Translations under genes and position numbers: made by a program
Source of the DNA: CBDCYN01 sp965224205
Lineage (GTDB): Bacteria; Planctomycetota; Phycisphaerae; Phycisphaerales; Phycisphaeraceae
Direction of reading: 5' to 3'
DNA: 64,000 bases
Assembly (NCBI GenBank): GCA_965224205.1
Contig: CBDCYN010000009.1
Location: 62,001 to 126,000 of the forward strand
Shown here: positions 9,250-17,707 of the stretch, in pieces
Layout of the letters: every line of letters starts with the position of its first letter
Position numbering within the stretch: position 1 is the first letter of the stretch
The notes under the pieces: model-generated
Databases searched by the model: none
Told to the model about the DNA's origin: nothing
What the model saw: only the letters and a program-made list of their open reading frames with translations

Positions 9250-9520
9250 ACTTGACACACACTACCATCCGAGCCGTTCCAGGCCCAGGATTAACGTATC
9301 GTGAAGCCTGGAGTGTCGCTGGTGGTTTACTTCGCTTCGCGGCCCCTCTCTTTTGAGATCTTTGCACATCCACATTATTAGTCAATAAATATTTTTATTT
9401 ATAATTTATTATTGATTAGATTTTTATATTAAATAAAGATGGTTAATATAGAAAAATTAATCCACACTTGTAGACTTAGGGAATTTCGCGGTTAAGATAG
9501 AGAAGATAATCTTCCCTCCG
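9250..9520. other. AT-rich gene-free stretch
   Basis: No coding gene is recognised. Bases 9375-9460 are strikingly AT-rich for this window. A promoter-like pair ttgtag (from 9468) and taagat (from 9493), with about 19 bases between, could drive a short transcript ending at the 9521-9564 hairpin. This is weak evidence. Confidence 0.35.
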
Positions 9521-9564
9521 CCCCGGTTGGGACCTAAACGGGTCTCTTCCGGGGTTTTTCTTTT
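9521..9564 (+). terminator. Rho-independent terminator
   Basis: A hairpin with outer stem ccccgg / ccgggg and inner stem gacc / ggtc, followed by tttttctttt at 9555-9564, on the plus strand. It would stop transcripts leaving the mobile island before they run antisense into proS, or end a small RNA. An aaggagg site at 9565-9571 has no ATG at normal distance. Confidence 0.6.
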
Positions 9565-9665
9565 AAGGAGGATTTCTCATCGCGATCATTGCCAGATCGG
9601 CGCAACATACCTGCTTTGAAACCGGATAGAGAACGATCTCAATATTCGAATAAACATATGATATG

Positions 9666-11561
9666 TCATGTATTTAGACGTGTTCTGACTTGTTGGATCA
9701 CTTCATCGAGATTCACAAGCGTCGGTTTGGGTTCGTGACGGGGTTTTAATTCGACTTGATCGTTGGCTAAGCTTTTGTCACCTATGGTGATGCGTAACGG
9801 GATGCCGATCAGGTCAGCGTCTTTGAACTTCACGCCGGGCCTCTCGTCGCGGTCGTCGATCAGGACGTCTACGCCCGGTAGCTGTTCGAGCTGGGCCGCG
9901 AGGCGGTCGGCGGTTTCTTGGACGGCGCTTCCGGGGGCGTACTTGATCGGGGTGATGATCACCGTGTACGGGGCGATGCTCACGGGCCAGATGATGCCGT
10001 TTTCGTCGTGGCCCTGCTCTCGTTCGATCGCGGCGGCGAGGATCCGGTTCACCCCGATCCCGTAGCAACCCATGATCGGGTGTTTCCGCTCGTTGTTCTC
10101 GTCGAGTACGGTGACGTTCATCTTTTCGGTGTACTTGCAGCCGAGCTTGAACACGTGCCCGATCTCGATGCCCTTGGTCTCGCGTAACACCCCCCCATCA
10201 TTCTCGGGTGACGGGTCGCCGTCGACGGCGTTACGGATGTCCTTGATTTGGATTTTTCCCTTGGCGCCTTCTATACCCCCAAGGGGGGTAAATACATCGC
10301 GATCCCAATGGAAATGCTTAACGTGATAGCCATCTTTGTTGGCGCCCGCGACCCAGAATTGGACCTGTATCGCGTCGAAATCCACGATCATCCTTACGTC
10401 GTCTCGTTCCGCAATCACTTGTGGTCCGAGATAGCCGACAGCGAACCCGAGTTTCTTGCCTAGCTCGGGCTCCATCGGTTGAAGATGTTGATACTCGGGA
10501 TACGCATCGTGCAGAACTCGCTTGAGTTTCCCTTCGTTGACTTGGTGATCCCCTCGGACGACGGCAAAAAAGTACGTCCAATCCTCTCCTTTGATGTCAA
10601 ATTTCTTGACGCCACTTTCCCTAACCATTCTCTCGATCTGATCAAGAGTTGCTCTTGGGTCCTGTGTGCTTGCTATGAACAGTAACGTCTTGAGCATGTT
10701 CTGAGGCTTGAGTTTGGTCTTGAGTTCCTGCTTGAAGAACGCGGTCACGTCCTCGATGCTGGAACAGCCGGGGGTGTGGATTTCCTCAAGCTCTCCCGTA
10801 GCGTCACCCTCGAAGTTCATTGGCCGCACAGCCGTCTCGCATTTCTCCACGTTCGCCGCGTAGTTGCCCTTGTCACTCTTGAGGATCACGTCTTCCCCCA
10901 CCGGAGATGGCACCATGAACTCGTGCGACGCCGACCCGCCGATCGGGCCCGACTCGGCCTCAACGATCTCATACGGCAGCCCGCAGCGGCTAAAGATCCG
11001 GCAGTACGCGTCGTACTGTTTTTGGTATGTCTCATCGAGCCCGCCGGGACCGTCGAGGGATAGGTGGAACGAGTACGCGTCCTTCATCTGGAACTCGCGT
11101 GAGCGCAGCACGCCGAACCGGGGGCGGAACTCGTCGCGGAACTTGGTCTGGATCTGGTACAGCGTGATCGGCAGCTGCTTGTAGCTTTCGATATAGGCCC
11201 CGACGAGCTCGGTGATCACCTCCTCGTGCGTGGGGCCCAGGGCTTGCTTGCGCCCGTGGCGGTCTTGGACGACGAAGAGGTTTTCGCCGTACGCTGCCCG
11301 GCGACCGGTCTGTTCCCATAGCTCGACCGGTTGGAGCGTGGGCAGGAAGACCTCGACCGCCCCGGCGGCGTCCATCTCTTGGCGCACGATCGCCATGACT
11401 TTCTTGAGCGACCGCAGCCCCAGGGGTAGGTAGTCGTACACCCCGGCCCCGAGCTTGCGGATGAACCCGGCTCGGAGCATGAGCTGATGGCTGGGCACCT
11501 CCGCTTCGCCGGGCACCTGCCGGGACGTGGGGATCAGGGTCTTGGACCAGTACGTGGGCAT
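9666..11561 (-). CDS. proS: Prolyl-tRNA synthetase, bacterial type
   Basis: Charges tRNA-Pro. About 631 residues from the ATG at 11559-11561, chosen because MPTYWSKTLIPTSRQVPGEA is the family N-terminus and aaggag lies 12 bases upstream; a 29-residue longer frame exists. Class II motifs are seen: motif 2 region FRDEFRPRFGVLRSREFQMKDAYSFH, and motif 3 GCYGIGVNRILAA. Between them is the editing insertion domain (HTPGCSSIEDVTAFF, VGYLGPQVI), as expected for bacterial-type ProRS. The C-terminal anticodon-binding domain has DVLIDDRDERPGVKFKDADLIGIP. It runs convergent to the mobile island. Confidence 0.97.
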   Translation of the reverse strand: MPTYWSKTLIPTSRQVPGEAEVPSHQLMLRAGFIRKLGAGVYDYLPLGLRSLKKVMAIVRQEMDAAGAVEVFLPTLQPVELWEQTGRRAAYGENLFVVQDRHGRKQALGPTHEEVITELVGAYIESYKQLPITLYQIQTKFRDEFRPRFGVLRSREFQMKDAYSFHLSLDGPGGLDETYQKQYDAYCRIFSRCGLPYEIVEAESGPIGGSASHEFMVPSPVGEDVILKSDKGNYAANVEKCETAVRPMNFEGDATGELEEIHTPGCSSIEDVTAFFKQELKTKLKPQNMLKTLLFIASTQDPRATLDQIERMVRESGVKKFDIKGEDWTYFFAVVRGDHQVNEGKLKRVLHDAYPEYQHLQPMEPELGKKLGFAVGYLGPQVIAERDDVRMIVDFDAIQVQFWVAGANKDGYHVKHFHWDRDVFTPLGGIEGAKGKIQIKDIRNAVDGDPSPENDGGVLRETKGIEIGHVFKLGCKYTEKMNVTVLDENNERKHPIMGCYGIGVNRILAAAIEREQGHDENGIIWPVSIAPYTVIITPIKYAPGSAVQETADRLAAQLEQLPGVDVLIDDRDERPGVKFKDADLIGIPLRITIGDKSLANDQVELKPRHEPKPTLVNLDEVIQQVRTRLNT

Positions 11562-11671
11562 AATCGTGTCGCACTCCTTATCGCGGTTGAGGCGACATGT
11601 TACACCAACTGGCCCGCACACACCGGCCCGAACGTTGACACCCTGCATCGGCCCGCTAATCTTTACAGTCT

Positions 11672-11747
11672 CTGATGAGCCGCGACCGCAAGGGAGCGGT
11701 CTGGCTGGTGAATATTAAACCGCTCCCTCACGGTCGCGGCTCATCAG
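11672..11747. repeat. 76-bp imperfect palindrome (planctomycete-type GCGACCG repeat)
   Basis: The left arm ctgatgagccgcgaccg then ggagcggt, and the right arm accgctcc then cggtcgcggctcatcag, pair almost completely around a central ctggctggtgaatattaa. It lies between proS and tRNA-Phe. A strong hairpin could form on either strand. There is no T-run, so it looks more like an intergenic REP-like element than a terminator. Confidence 0.75.
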
Positions 11748-11775
11748 GATTGAAATACCCCGTGGTGTATGGCAC

Positions 11776-11848
11776 GGCTAGGTAGCTCAGTTGGTAGAGC
11801 ACGGCACTGAAAATGCCGGTGTCGCCGGTTCGATCCCGGCCCTAGCCA
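11776..11848 (+). tRNA. tRNA-Phe (GAA)
   Basis: A cloverleaf can be drawn: acceptor ggctagg / cctagcc plus discriminator a, D arm gctc-agttggta-gagc, anticodon stem cggca / tgccg with loop ctgaaaa (anticodon GAA), variable gtgtc, T arm gccgg-ttcgatc-ccggc. It is 73 bases long, with no encoded CCA (catt follows). Confidence 0.95.
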
Positions 11849-11893
11849 TTTAGTTGATCAATCAACCGCTGCTCGTGGCCCTGTCTGCAAAGT

Positions 11894-12853
11894 TTATTCA
11901 CTGTCCAAAGACCTAAGCCGATCTCCCGCCGCCAGACCGTGACCCCGGGCAAAATCTTCAACCGTCATCGGCCTTGTCCCGGGCGCCTGGACTTCGAGGA
12001 GCTTCACGGCCCCCTTGCCCGTCGCGACCCGATACCCTTCAAGCAACGTCCCGGGCTGGGCATTATGAGAGATATCTTCGTCCTTGACCCGGATCAACGT
12101 TAAAGGCTTGGCGGGATGATCGGCAACATCCGCACCCTTCGGTCGCCACGCGACCCTCACCCCCGGCCAGGGGGTGAGGCCGTGGATGCGGCAACGCACT
12201 AGCCGGGCATCGACGTTGAAATCAACGGTCCCGTCGGCTTTGGTTAATTTCGGGGCGCGTGTGGTTAAGCTTTCGTCCTGCGCCTGGCCTTGGAGCGTGC
12301 CGGTGTGGTACCGCTCGAGGACGTCCCCGACGACGCCGGGCCCCATGTCAGCGAGCCGGTCGTGCAGCTGCCCTGCGGTTTCGAGCGGGTCGATCGGGGT
12401 CGAGCACTGGGCATAGACCAGCCCGGCGTCCATGCGTTGAGCGAGGCTGATCACGGATAAACCCGTCGTCACCTCCCCCTGGACCATCGCCCAGTTGACC
12501 GGGGCAGCACCGCGGTATTTAGGCAATAGCGACGCGTGCAGGTTCACCGCCAACCCGCCGAGGTTTTGGATCAGCGGTTCGCTTAGCTTCTGACCGAACG
12601 CGATCACCACCGCCGCGTCGGGCTGAATCTTAGACAGGTCGTCGAGAACGCTCAGCTCGTTGACACCGTCCGTCTTGACCACATTTAAGCCAGTGTCCTG
12701 AGCCCAGGCCCCGACCACCGTGGGGGTCATCCGGCGTTTGCGCCCCGACGGTTTATCGGTCGAGGTCACCACCGCGGCCACCTCGTGACGCGTGTGCAAG
12801 AACTTTAGCGTCGGCAAACCAAACGACCCCGAACCGAGAAACATCAGCCGCAT
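11894..12853 (-). CDS. fmt: Methionyl-tRNA formyltransferase
   Basis: Formylates initiator Met-tRNA using 10-formyl-THF. Its 319 residues match the family length. The N-terminal formyltransferase fold starts MRLMFLGSGSFGLPTLKFL. The catalytic segment VNLHASLLPKYRGAAPVNWA contains the expected Asn-His and SLLPxxRG pattern, followed by later MDAGLVYAQ. The C-terminal domain has ARLVRCRIHGLTPWPGVRVAW. A def gene is not adjacent. The start ATG follows gtgatgagcg, with no strong ribosome site. Confidence 0.96.
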   Translation of the reverse strand: MRLMFLGSGSFGLPTLKFLHTRHEVAAVVTSTDKPSGRKRRMTPTVVGAWAQDTGLNVVKTDGVNELSVLDDLSKIQPDAAVVIAFGQKLSEPLIQNLGGLAVNLHASLLPKYRGAAPVNWAMVQGEVTTGLSVISLAQRMDAGLVYAQCSTPIDPLETAGQLHDRLADMGPGVVGDVLERYHTGTLQGQAQDESLTTRAPKLTKADGTVDFNVDARLVRCRIHGLTPWPGVRVAWRPKGADVADHPAKPLTLIRVKDEDISHNAQPGTLLEGYRVATGKGAVKLLEVQAPGTRPMTVEDFARGHGLAAGDRLRSLDSE

Positions 12854-13266
12854 CGCTCATCACCCGATTTGGATTCTTCGTTGTTCGTGCCCGTGACCCT
12901 ACAGACGATCGCAGATACTGAAGCTATGGGCCGATCGGGCACAACGCAAGTGAGCAGCGGATGGGTGTCTGCGGATCGCGTATGGACGCACCGGTCGGTC
13001 GCGTTTCTGATCCCGGGCATCCCTTGCCACGTACACGGGATCAGCTGCCACGTCCTCGGCGATGGGTATATTTCTTTAGCCTGATCTGTTATCCTTTAAA
13101 GACCTGCTGGAACCCCACGCGTTCTACACGGCGGGCGGGCTGCTCGGCATGATCCCGAGCCCGGCCCCAGCCCGTTGCGGACGACGCATTGAAATCCGAG
13201 AGCGTTTTCAGACCAGACATCGCCCCCGTTACCAAGCCCTACCCTATAATTGAGGACAGGACTGTT
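12854..13266. other. Gene-free divergent spacer
   Basis: About 410 bases between the divergent fmt and the pterin operon. No convincing gene is seen. An open frame begins at 13189 and would extend the downstream gene by 26 residues, but the better ribosome site (gaggacagg) precedes the ATG at 13267. Confidence 0.4.
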
Positions 13267-14112
13267 ATGGTTGACCTAGAGCGGACAGTGCGGTTTTGCC
13301 TCAACGCGGGATCGGATCTCGACCGGTTGGACGATCTTGCATCGCCCCGAGCGAAGAACACGTTCTCGGCCTGGCCGGCGATGCGCGGGCTGGGCCGGTA
13401 TTACGAGCTGCAGGTCGGCTGCCGCGGGGCCGTCGACCCGGATACGGGTTACTGCTTGAACATCAAACAGATCGATCGAGCGGTCCGCAACCATGCTCTG
13501 CCCTATCTCCAAGACCTGGTCGCTCGGTCGCCGTCGACCGACGAGATCGCGATGGGGGCCCTGATGCAAAATTTGCAGCAGACCCTCCACGCCCGGTTGG
13601 AGCGATCGGTCTCGTACGTGCGTTTCATCTTAAGCCGTTATTACTACCTCGCGATCTGGAGCCATGACGTGGATCACATCGAGATCGGTCAGCAATATGA
13701 ATTCTCCGCCGCCCACCGCCTGCACGCCGGCGGGCTCAGCGACCAGGAAAACCGGGTTCTGTTCGGCAAGTGCAACAACCCCTCCGGGCACGGGCACAAC
13801 TACCGGCTGGAGGTGCGGGTGCGGGCCGCGATCGACGACCAGGGCCACGTCCTGCCGGTCGAACACCTCGACCAGCTCGTCCACGAATCGGTCATCGAGA
13901 AGCTCGACCACAAGCACCTCAACAGCGACGTGCCCCAGTTCAAGGACCTCAACCCCTCGGTCGAAAACATCGCGCGGGTGGTCTATGAAATGCTCGAGCC
14001 CCGCGTGAGTGAATCAGGGTTGCAGCTAGAGTCCGTGAGCGTCTGGGAAACCGAAAAAACCGTGTGCACCTACCACGGGGCACCGCTGGTCGAAGAAGCC
14101 CTGGCCCCGTGA
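13267..14112 (+). CDS. 6-pyruvoyl-tetrahydropterin synthase/QueD family, two-domain form
   Basis: 281 residues, against 120-150 for ordinary QueD/PTPS. The C-terminal half (about 138-280) is a complete PTPS domain: zinc histidines in FSAAHRLH and SGHGHNY, catalytic Cys in FGKCNN, the His of LDHKHLN and the substrate Glu in VWETEKT. The N-terminal half looks like a degenerate second copy (GRYYELQVGCRGAVDPDTG, NIKQIDRAV) without the metal ligands. Family members make sepiapterin, 6-carboxy- or 6-pyruvoyl-tetrahydropterin from dihydroneopterin triphosphate. A pteridine-reductase-like gene follows, which points to a pterin rather than a queuosine role. The exact product is unproven. Confidence 0.85.
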   Translation: MVDLERTVRFCLNAGSDLDRLDDLASPRAKNTFSAWPAMRGLGRYYELQVGCRGAVDPDTGYCLNIKQIDRAVRNHALPYLQDLVARSPSTDEIAMGALMQNLQQTLHARLERSVSYVRFILSRYYYLAIWSHDVDHIEIGQQYEFSAAHRLHAGGLSDQENRVLFGKCNNPSGHGHNYRLEVRVRAAIDDQGHVLPVEHLDQLVHESVIEKLDHKHLNSDVPQFKDLNPSVENIARVVYEMLEPRVSESGLQLESVSVWETEKTVCTYHGAPLVEEALAP

Positions 14113-14190
14113 CGGGGTGGATACTTCGCCGGTCCCCGCCGGTGTGGCGGAGCGCCGAGTCTTGATCTAATCGAACGGGTAGCCAAGCCC

Positions 14191-14451
14191 TTGGGAACGC
14201 GCCCCGATATCCTCGCTAACTGGTTAGCCGCGATCTTGGCGTTCGTCGTGGTCTGCGGTTTGGTGGGCTGCTGGATGCTGTTCCGCACGTGGTGGCGTCG
14301 CCAATTCCTAGACCGCCGGCCGGCCGATCAACGCGGCTCGACCTCGCCCGATCTGTGGCAGCTATCGGGCCAGCGTCTGGTCTCGAAGATCGACCGCAGC
14401 CCGCAAGACCCGACCGAAGACGACGATGGGCTCGAGCTCCTTGACGATTAA
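14191..14451 (+). CDS. Small single-span membrane protein, function unknown
   Basis: 86 residues from a TTG start (start uncertain). One transmembrane helix at residues 10-31 (WLAAILAFVVVCGLVGCW), then a basic WWRRQF boundary and a soluble acidic tail ending DDDGLELLDD. It sits between the PTPS-like gene and the reductase gene and overlaps the latter by 26 bases, so it is probably co-transcribed. I do not recognise a family. Confidence 0.5.
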   Translation: MGTRPDILANWLAAILAFVVVCGLVGCWMLFRTWWRRQFLDRRPADQRGSTSPDLWQLSGQRLVSKIDRSPQDPTEDDDGLELLDD

Positions 14452-15214
14452 CCCGCCACTGGTTTTACGCACCGCCGCGCTGGTCACCGGCGGCGCGCGG
14501 AGGGTCGGCCGGGCCGTGGCGCTGCGCCTAGCCGAAGCGGGTATGGACGTGGCGATCACGTATCACCGCCACGAAGCCGAAGCCCAGCAAACCGCCAAAC
14601 AGATCGAAGGCCTGGGATGCCGGGCCGCGGTAATCCGCGTTGACCTAGCCCAGCCGCACGCCGCCAACGTCGTCTACGATCAGTATGTCAAGCATCTCGA
14701 TCGCCTCGACGCGTTGGTCAACAACGCCAGCCGGTTCACACGAACCCCAATCGGATCGATCCAGCCCAACGATTTCGACGTCGAGCTAGCGGTCAACGCC
14801 CGGGCCGCGCTGATGCTCACCCAGGCCTTCACGCCCATGCTTGAAGCCAATTACAACGCCAGTGACCCGTCATCCACCGGCCGGGTCGTTAATTTTGTGG
14901 ACATGCACGTCACCGGCCAACCGCTCAAAGCCCACGCGGCCTACAACGCCTCCAAAGCCGCGCTACTGGAGATCACGCGCACATGCGCGGTCGAGCTTGC
15001 CCCGAAGATCACGGTCAATGCCATTGCGCCCGGCGTGGTTGAGTGGGCGTCGTCGTACACCCCGCAGCAGCGGGCGAAGTACCTTCAACGTGTCCCCCTC
15101 CAACGCCCGGGCACCCCTCAAGAAGCCGCCGACGTGGTGCGTTTTCTTGTCCAAGACGCCCACTACTGCACCGGCCAGGTACTCCGCCTCGACGGCGGGC
15201 GGTGGTTGACGTGA
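14426..15214 (+). CDS. Short-chain reductase, pteridine reductase (PTR1/FolM)-like
   Basis: 262 residues, classical SDR fold. The cofactor motif is TGGARRVG, with the Arg that favours NADPH in PTR1/FolM. NNAS is at residues 98-101. The usual catalytic Ser is replaced by Asp in VNFVDMH, with YNASK following 14 residues after that Asp. This Asp-Tyr-Lys arrangement, rather than Ser-Tyr-Lys, is the signature of pteridine reductases. It is likely to reduce a dihydropterin or dihydrofolate with NADPH. It lies in one operon with the PTPS-like gene, which supports a tetrahydropterin pathway. Generic SDR is the fallback. Confidence 0.78.
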   Translation: MGSSSLTINPPLVLRTAALVTGGARRVGRAVALRLAEAGMDVAITYHRHEAEAQQTAKQIEGLGCRAAVIRVDLAQPHAANVVYDQYVKHLDRLDALVNNASRFTRTPIGSIQPNDFDVELAVNARAALMLTQAFTPMLEANYNASDPSSTGRVVNFVDMHVTGQPLKAHAAYNASKAALLEITRTCAVELAPKITVNAIAPGVVEWASSYTPQQRAKYLQRVPLQRPGTPQEAADVVRFLVQDAHYCTGQVLRLDGGRWLT

Positions 15215-15309
15215 ATCACTTAACGGTGGTGAATGAAAAAACCGACGCCTCGATCTCAGACGCCGGTTCAACAGGCAACCGTCAAGAACCTCACATGAAG
15301 TGGCACACG

Positions 15310-16059
15310 TTACGTTAGCCTTACCCGCCGCGAAGCACCCATCGCCAGCAGCGGTGTCAGCAGGAGCCACGACTGCGGCTGGGGAACAAGGTTCGCCTTG
15401 ATGAAACCGGTCGCGAGATCCACTTGGGTTTCATCCAGGCCGTGGTTGAATACCAAAAATAACGGCTGCGACCCGATCACCTCCGGGTCGGTGCTAACCA
15501 AACTCCACTGCACCAGATAAAGCCCTGTCGTCGGTTCGATCCCGTCGATCACGGCGGGATCGATGTTCCCATCCGCCCCATACAACAGGGTATTGAGATG
15601 GGTATGAAACCCTCCATTGGATGAAACCGCCGGTCCGAAGAACATCTCGGGCAGTTCCCCCGTCCCGGTCCCGACCGTGCGTGAGGCGCCTAGGAATGAG
15701 AACTCGAGCGTTTCATCGTCCACAACCGGGCCGAAGGTCACCGCTGCGGTTCCGTCCCAGTAAAGCAGGTCAGAGAGAACCCGAAACCCTATACGGCTAC
15801 CCGGGGTCAATCCGCTCACGTCAGCCAGGGCGTTGAACCCCGGGTCGCTGATTGCGAACGGGTTCTCGACGATCTCACCAAACGCCCAAGAAAACACGCG
15901 GACACCTTCGACCTGTTCACCGGTGGCGTCTATAAACGCATCGGTGACGATCTGGTTGCCCACGACACGGGGGGAGATATCCGCTTCTTCATTAGCGGAT
16001 GCCAAACTAGAGCCGAGGCTCATGAGCCCCGACACAATCATGATCATGAATCGTTTCAT
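15310..16059 (-). CDS. Exported PEP-CTERM-like protein, function unknown
   Basis: About 249 residues from the ATG at 16059, chosen because ggag lies at good distance; another ATG is 12 bases upstream. A signal peptide (MKRFMIMIVSGLMSLGSSLASA) is followed by a beta-rich domain without a family I recognise. The C-terminus is LVPQPQSWLLLTPLLAM then ASRRVR: a sorting-tail layout (motif, hydrophobic helix, basic end) in which the motif reads PQP instead of PEP. It is likely to be processed by an exosortase and sent to the surface or matrix. It is convergent with the pterin operon and followed upstream by a prepilin-like gene on the same strand. Confidence 0.75.
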   Translation of the reverse strand: MKRFMIMIVSGLMSLGSSLASANEEADISPRVVGNQIVTDAFIDATGEQVEGVRVFSWAFGEIVENPFAISDPGFNALADVSGLTPGSRIGFRVLSDLLYWDGTAAVTFGPVVDDETLEFSFLGASRTVGTGTGELPEMFFGPAVSSNGGFHTHLNTLLYGADGNIDPAVIDGIEPTTGLYLVQWSLVSTDPEVIGSQPLFLVFNHGLDETQVDLATGFIKANLVPQPQSWLLLTPLLAMGASRRVRLT

Positions 16060-16103
16060 GTTGAACTCCATCTGAGAATCAAAGGATTAAGAAAAATATG
16101 TGA

Positions 16104-16832
16104 CTAACGAGCCAGCTGTGGGTCAAAACGGTTGCCCGATCCATCGGGTTGGTACACGGCCTCGAACGGCAGCGTCACGGCGTGGCCGTCAAGGAAGCCG
16201 TAGTTGCACACCGATTTCCAAGAATGGGTCGGGCCGCCGTGAGCGTTGATCTCTAGGTGCTGCGACGCCGCGGCGGGGATGTTGCCCACCCAGTTCTCGA
16301 TGTGGGGGTGATCGGCCCCCGCGAATGGCCCGGTCTCGGCCATGTAAACAAAGTGAACGGTCTTGCTGGGGCGAGGGACGTGGTGGTGCTTAAGGTACGG
16401 GCCGTGTACCGGGTCCGGGCAGGTCTGCTCATCGAGGTAGTTGTTTACCCCATAGCTGGTCAGCCGCCACTGCGCGGGCGTGGTACCCGGCACGGGTTGG
16501 CCATGGGGCTCCCAGTGCGGGCTGTCATCGACCGGGGATCGGTGCAGTAGCCTGCTGCCGTAGTACTCTTCAAGGGTATTGATCCAGGCCAGTGACTCAT
16601 CGTAAACCGTCGACCCATGCGGCAAGCCCACGCGTATCAGCCGGTCCTTGTGGTCGGTCATATAGGCCCAGTGGGCGACCTCCATGTTGCGCATGTTGCT
16701 TAGGCATTGAGTCGTCATCGCCGCCCGCCTTACTTTCCGTGTTACCGGCAACACCACAGACACCAGAACCGCCACGACAACCACGACAACAATAAGCTCG
16801 ATCAGGGTAAAACCCTGTCGTATCGATAACAT
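16104..16832 (-). CDS. Type IV prepilin-like protein (N-methylation motif, H-X9-DG type)
   Basis: 242 residues from the ATG at 16832. A short basic leader MLSIRQG precedes FTLIELIVVVVVVAVLVSVV, the prepilin peptidase site and methylated Phe, then a long amphipathic helix (RRAAMTTQCLSNMRNMEVAHWAYM). The C-terminal part has NAHGGPTHSW and NYGFLDGHAV, matching planctomycetal pseudopilin-like proteins that occur in large families. It is probably a pseudopilin of a type II/IV secretion-like machine or a surface protein. A longer frame begins 69 bases upstream but lacks the leader logic. Confidence 0.85.
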   Translation of the reverse strand: MLSIRQGFTLIELIVVVVVVAVLVSVVLPVTRKVRRAAMTTQCLSNMRNMEVAHWAYMTDHKDRLIRVGLPHGSTVYDESLAWINTLEEYYGSRLLHRSPVDDSPHWEPHGQPVPGTTPAQWRLTSYGVNNYLDEQTCPDPVHGPYLKHHHVPRPSKTVHFVYMAETGPFAGADHPHIENWVGNIPAAASQHLEINAHGGPTHSWKSVCNYGFLDGHAVTLPFEAVYQPDGSGNRFDPQLAR

Positions 16833-16948
16833 CACATCACCCCGTCGCCGCGGATCCACGTGACCGCGCCCCTGCGAGCAGGGCCCGGCGCTCGCCATCA
16901 CACAGCGCGTCGATCGCTTGACCGTTCTAACGTTTTAGGAAATCGGAA

Positions 16949-17347
16949 TTACAGATGATCGGTCGTGGCAGGGGGCCCTCTTTCGGACCCCACGCGGGGG
17001 GATTGGATCTTCGGTGTCGAATCTGAATACCCGATGACATCCGGCCGTGACTCGCTTGTCTCAAAAACCGAATCAAGGCTGTCCGAGGACTGAGCTTGGA
17101 TTGAAGCTAAAAGGTGACAGGTCTGGCACGACTGGCTGTGACCGTCATGAGGATCGGGGGAATCGGGGGTCGACGGGGACGGGGCCTGAGAGTGCGGATC
17201 GTGCTGCGCGTCACCACACCCGAGAGACGTGATAGACTCAGTACACGGTTGGGGGTGATCTAACGTATCGTGAAGCAGCAGCGCCGCCCCGCTTGTGTAG
17301 AAGAGCAACGCAGCAGCCAAACCCGCTTGCTGTACGAACTTCATCAT
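16949..17347 (-). CDS. Small membrane-anchored His/Cys-rich protein
   Basis: 132 residues. A hydrophobic N-terminus (FVQQAGLAAALLFYTSGAALLL) acts as signal or anchor, followed by a polar region rich in His, Asp, Pro and Ser (HDTLDHP, HDPHSQ, HDGHSQSCQTCHLLASI). The CxxCH and scattered His suggest metal binding and recall DUF2946-type metal-responsive proteins, but this is only resemblance. CxxCH could in principle take haem. It is co-oriented with the prepilin-like and PEP-CTERM-like genes. Confidence 0.55.
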   Translation of the reverse strand: MMKFVQQAGLAAALLFYTSGAALLLHDTLDHPQPCTESITSLGCGDAQHDPHSQAPSPSTPDSPDPHDGHSQSCQTCHLLASIQAQSSDSLDSVFETSESRPDVIGYSDSTPKIQSPRVGSERGPPATTDHL

Positions 17348-17413
17348 CACGATCTAGATCGCCACAACCCTTCTCTCAAGTCGCTGCTTATCTCATCTCT
17401 GCGTCATGTTAGC

Positions 17414-17542
17414 TTACCTACACCCTGATTCTACCATGAAGATCATACGGATGATCGAACTCATTGGGTCGGCTTGGGGGAACAAATCCGAGATACGATC
17501 CCACGGCTCATCCGTGAGCCGATGTCGAATGCGTTGGCCCAT
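17414..17542 (-). pseudogene. IS5-type transposase N-terminal remnant
   Basis: 42 residues, containing RHRLTDEPWDRISDLFPQ, the start of the DUF4096/IS5-type helical N-domain. After this the frame turns to unrelated sequence and stops. The initiating ATG lies inside the left arm of a long palindrome (17531-17610). No DDE core is present nearby. Confidence 0.55.
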
Positions 17543-17610
17543 CAGTGGAGGACTCCCGATGAAGCCGGGAAGATACCCGGCCAAGGAGTCCGCCACTGAT
17601 GGGCCAACGC
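17531..17610. repeat. Long near-perfect palindrome
   Basis: 18-bp perfect outer arms (17531-17548 and 17593-17610) continue inward with gactcc / ggagtc after a single mismatch, giving about 25 of 26 pairs around a 28-base loop. Each arm, read outward, gives ggag-tcc then atgggccaacgc, that is a ribosome-site-like motif followed by a start codon. It may be two transposon ends placed head to head. Confidence 0.75.
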
Positions 17611-17707
17611 AAAACCATGCCAACGATCCCACTTCTTCACATCCCGGTCTGGCCCTTGACTCATGCTGATGCTCCTTGTCATGAAACACCAACATCATCC
17701 CAACAAC

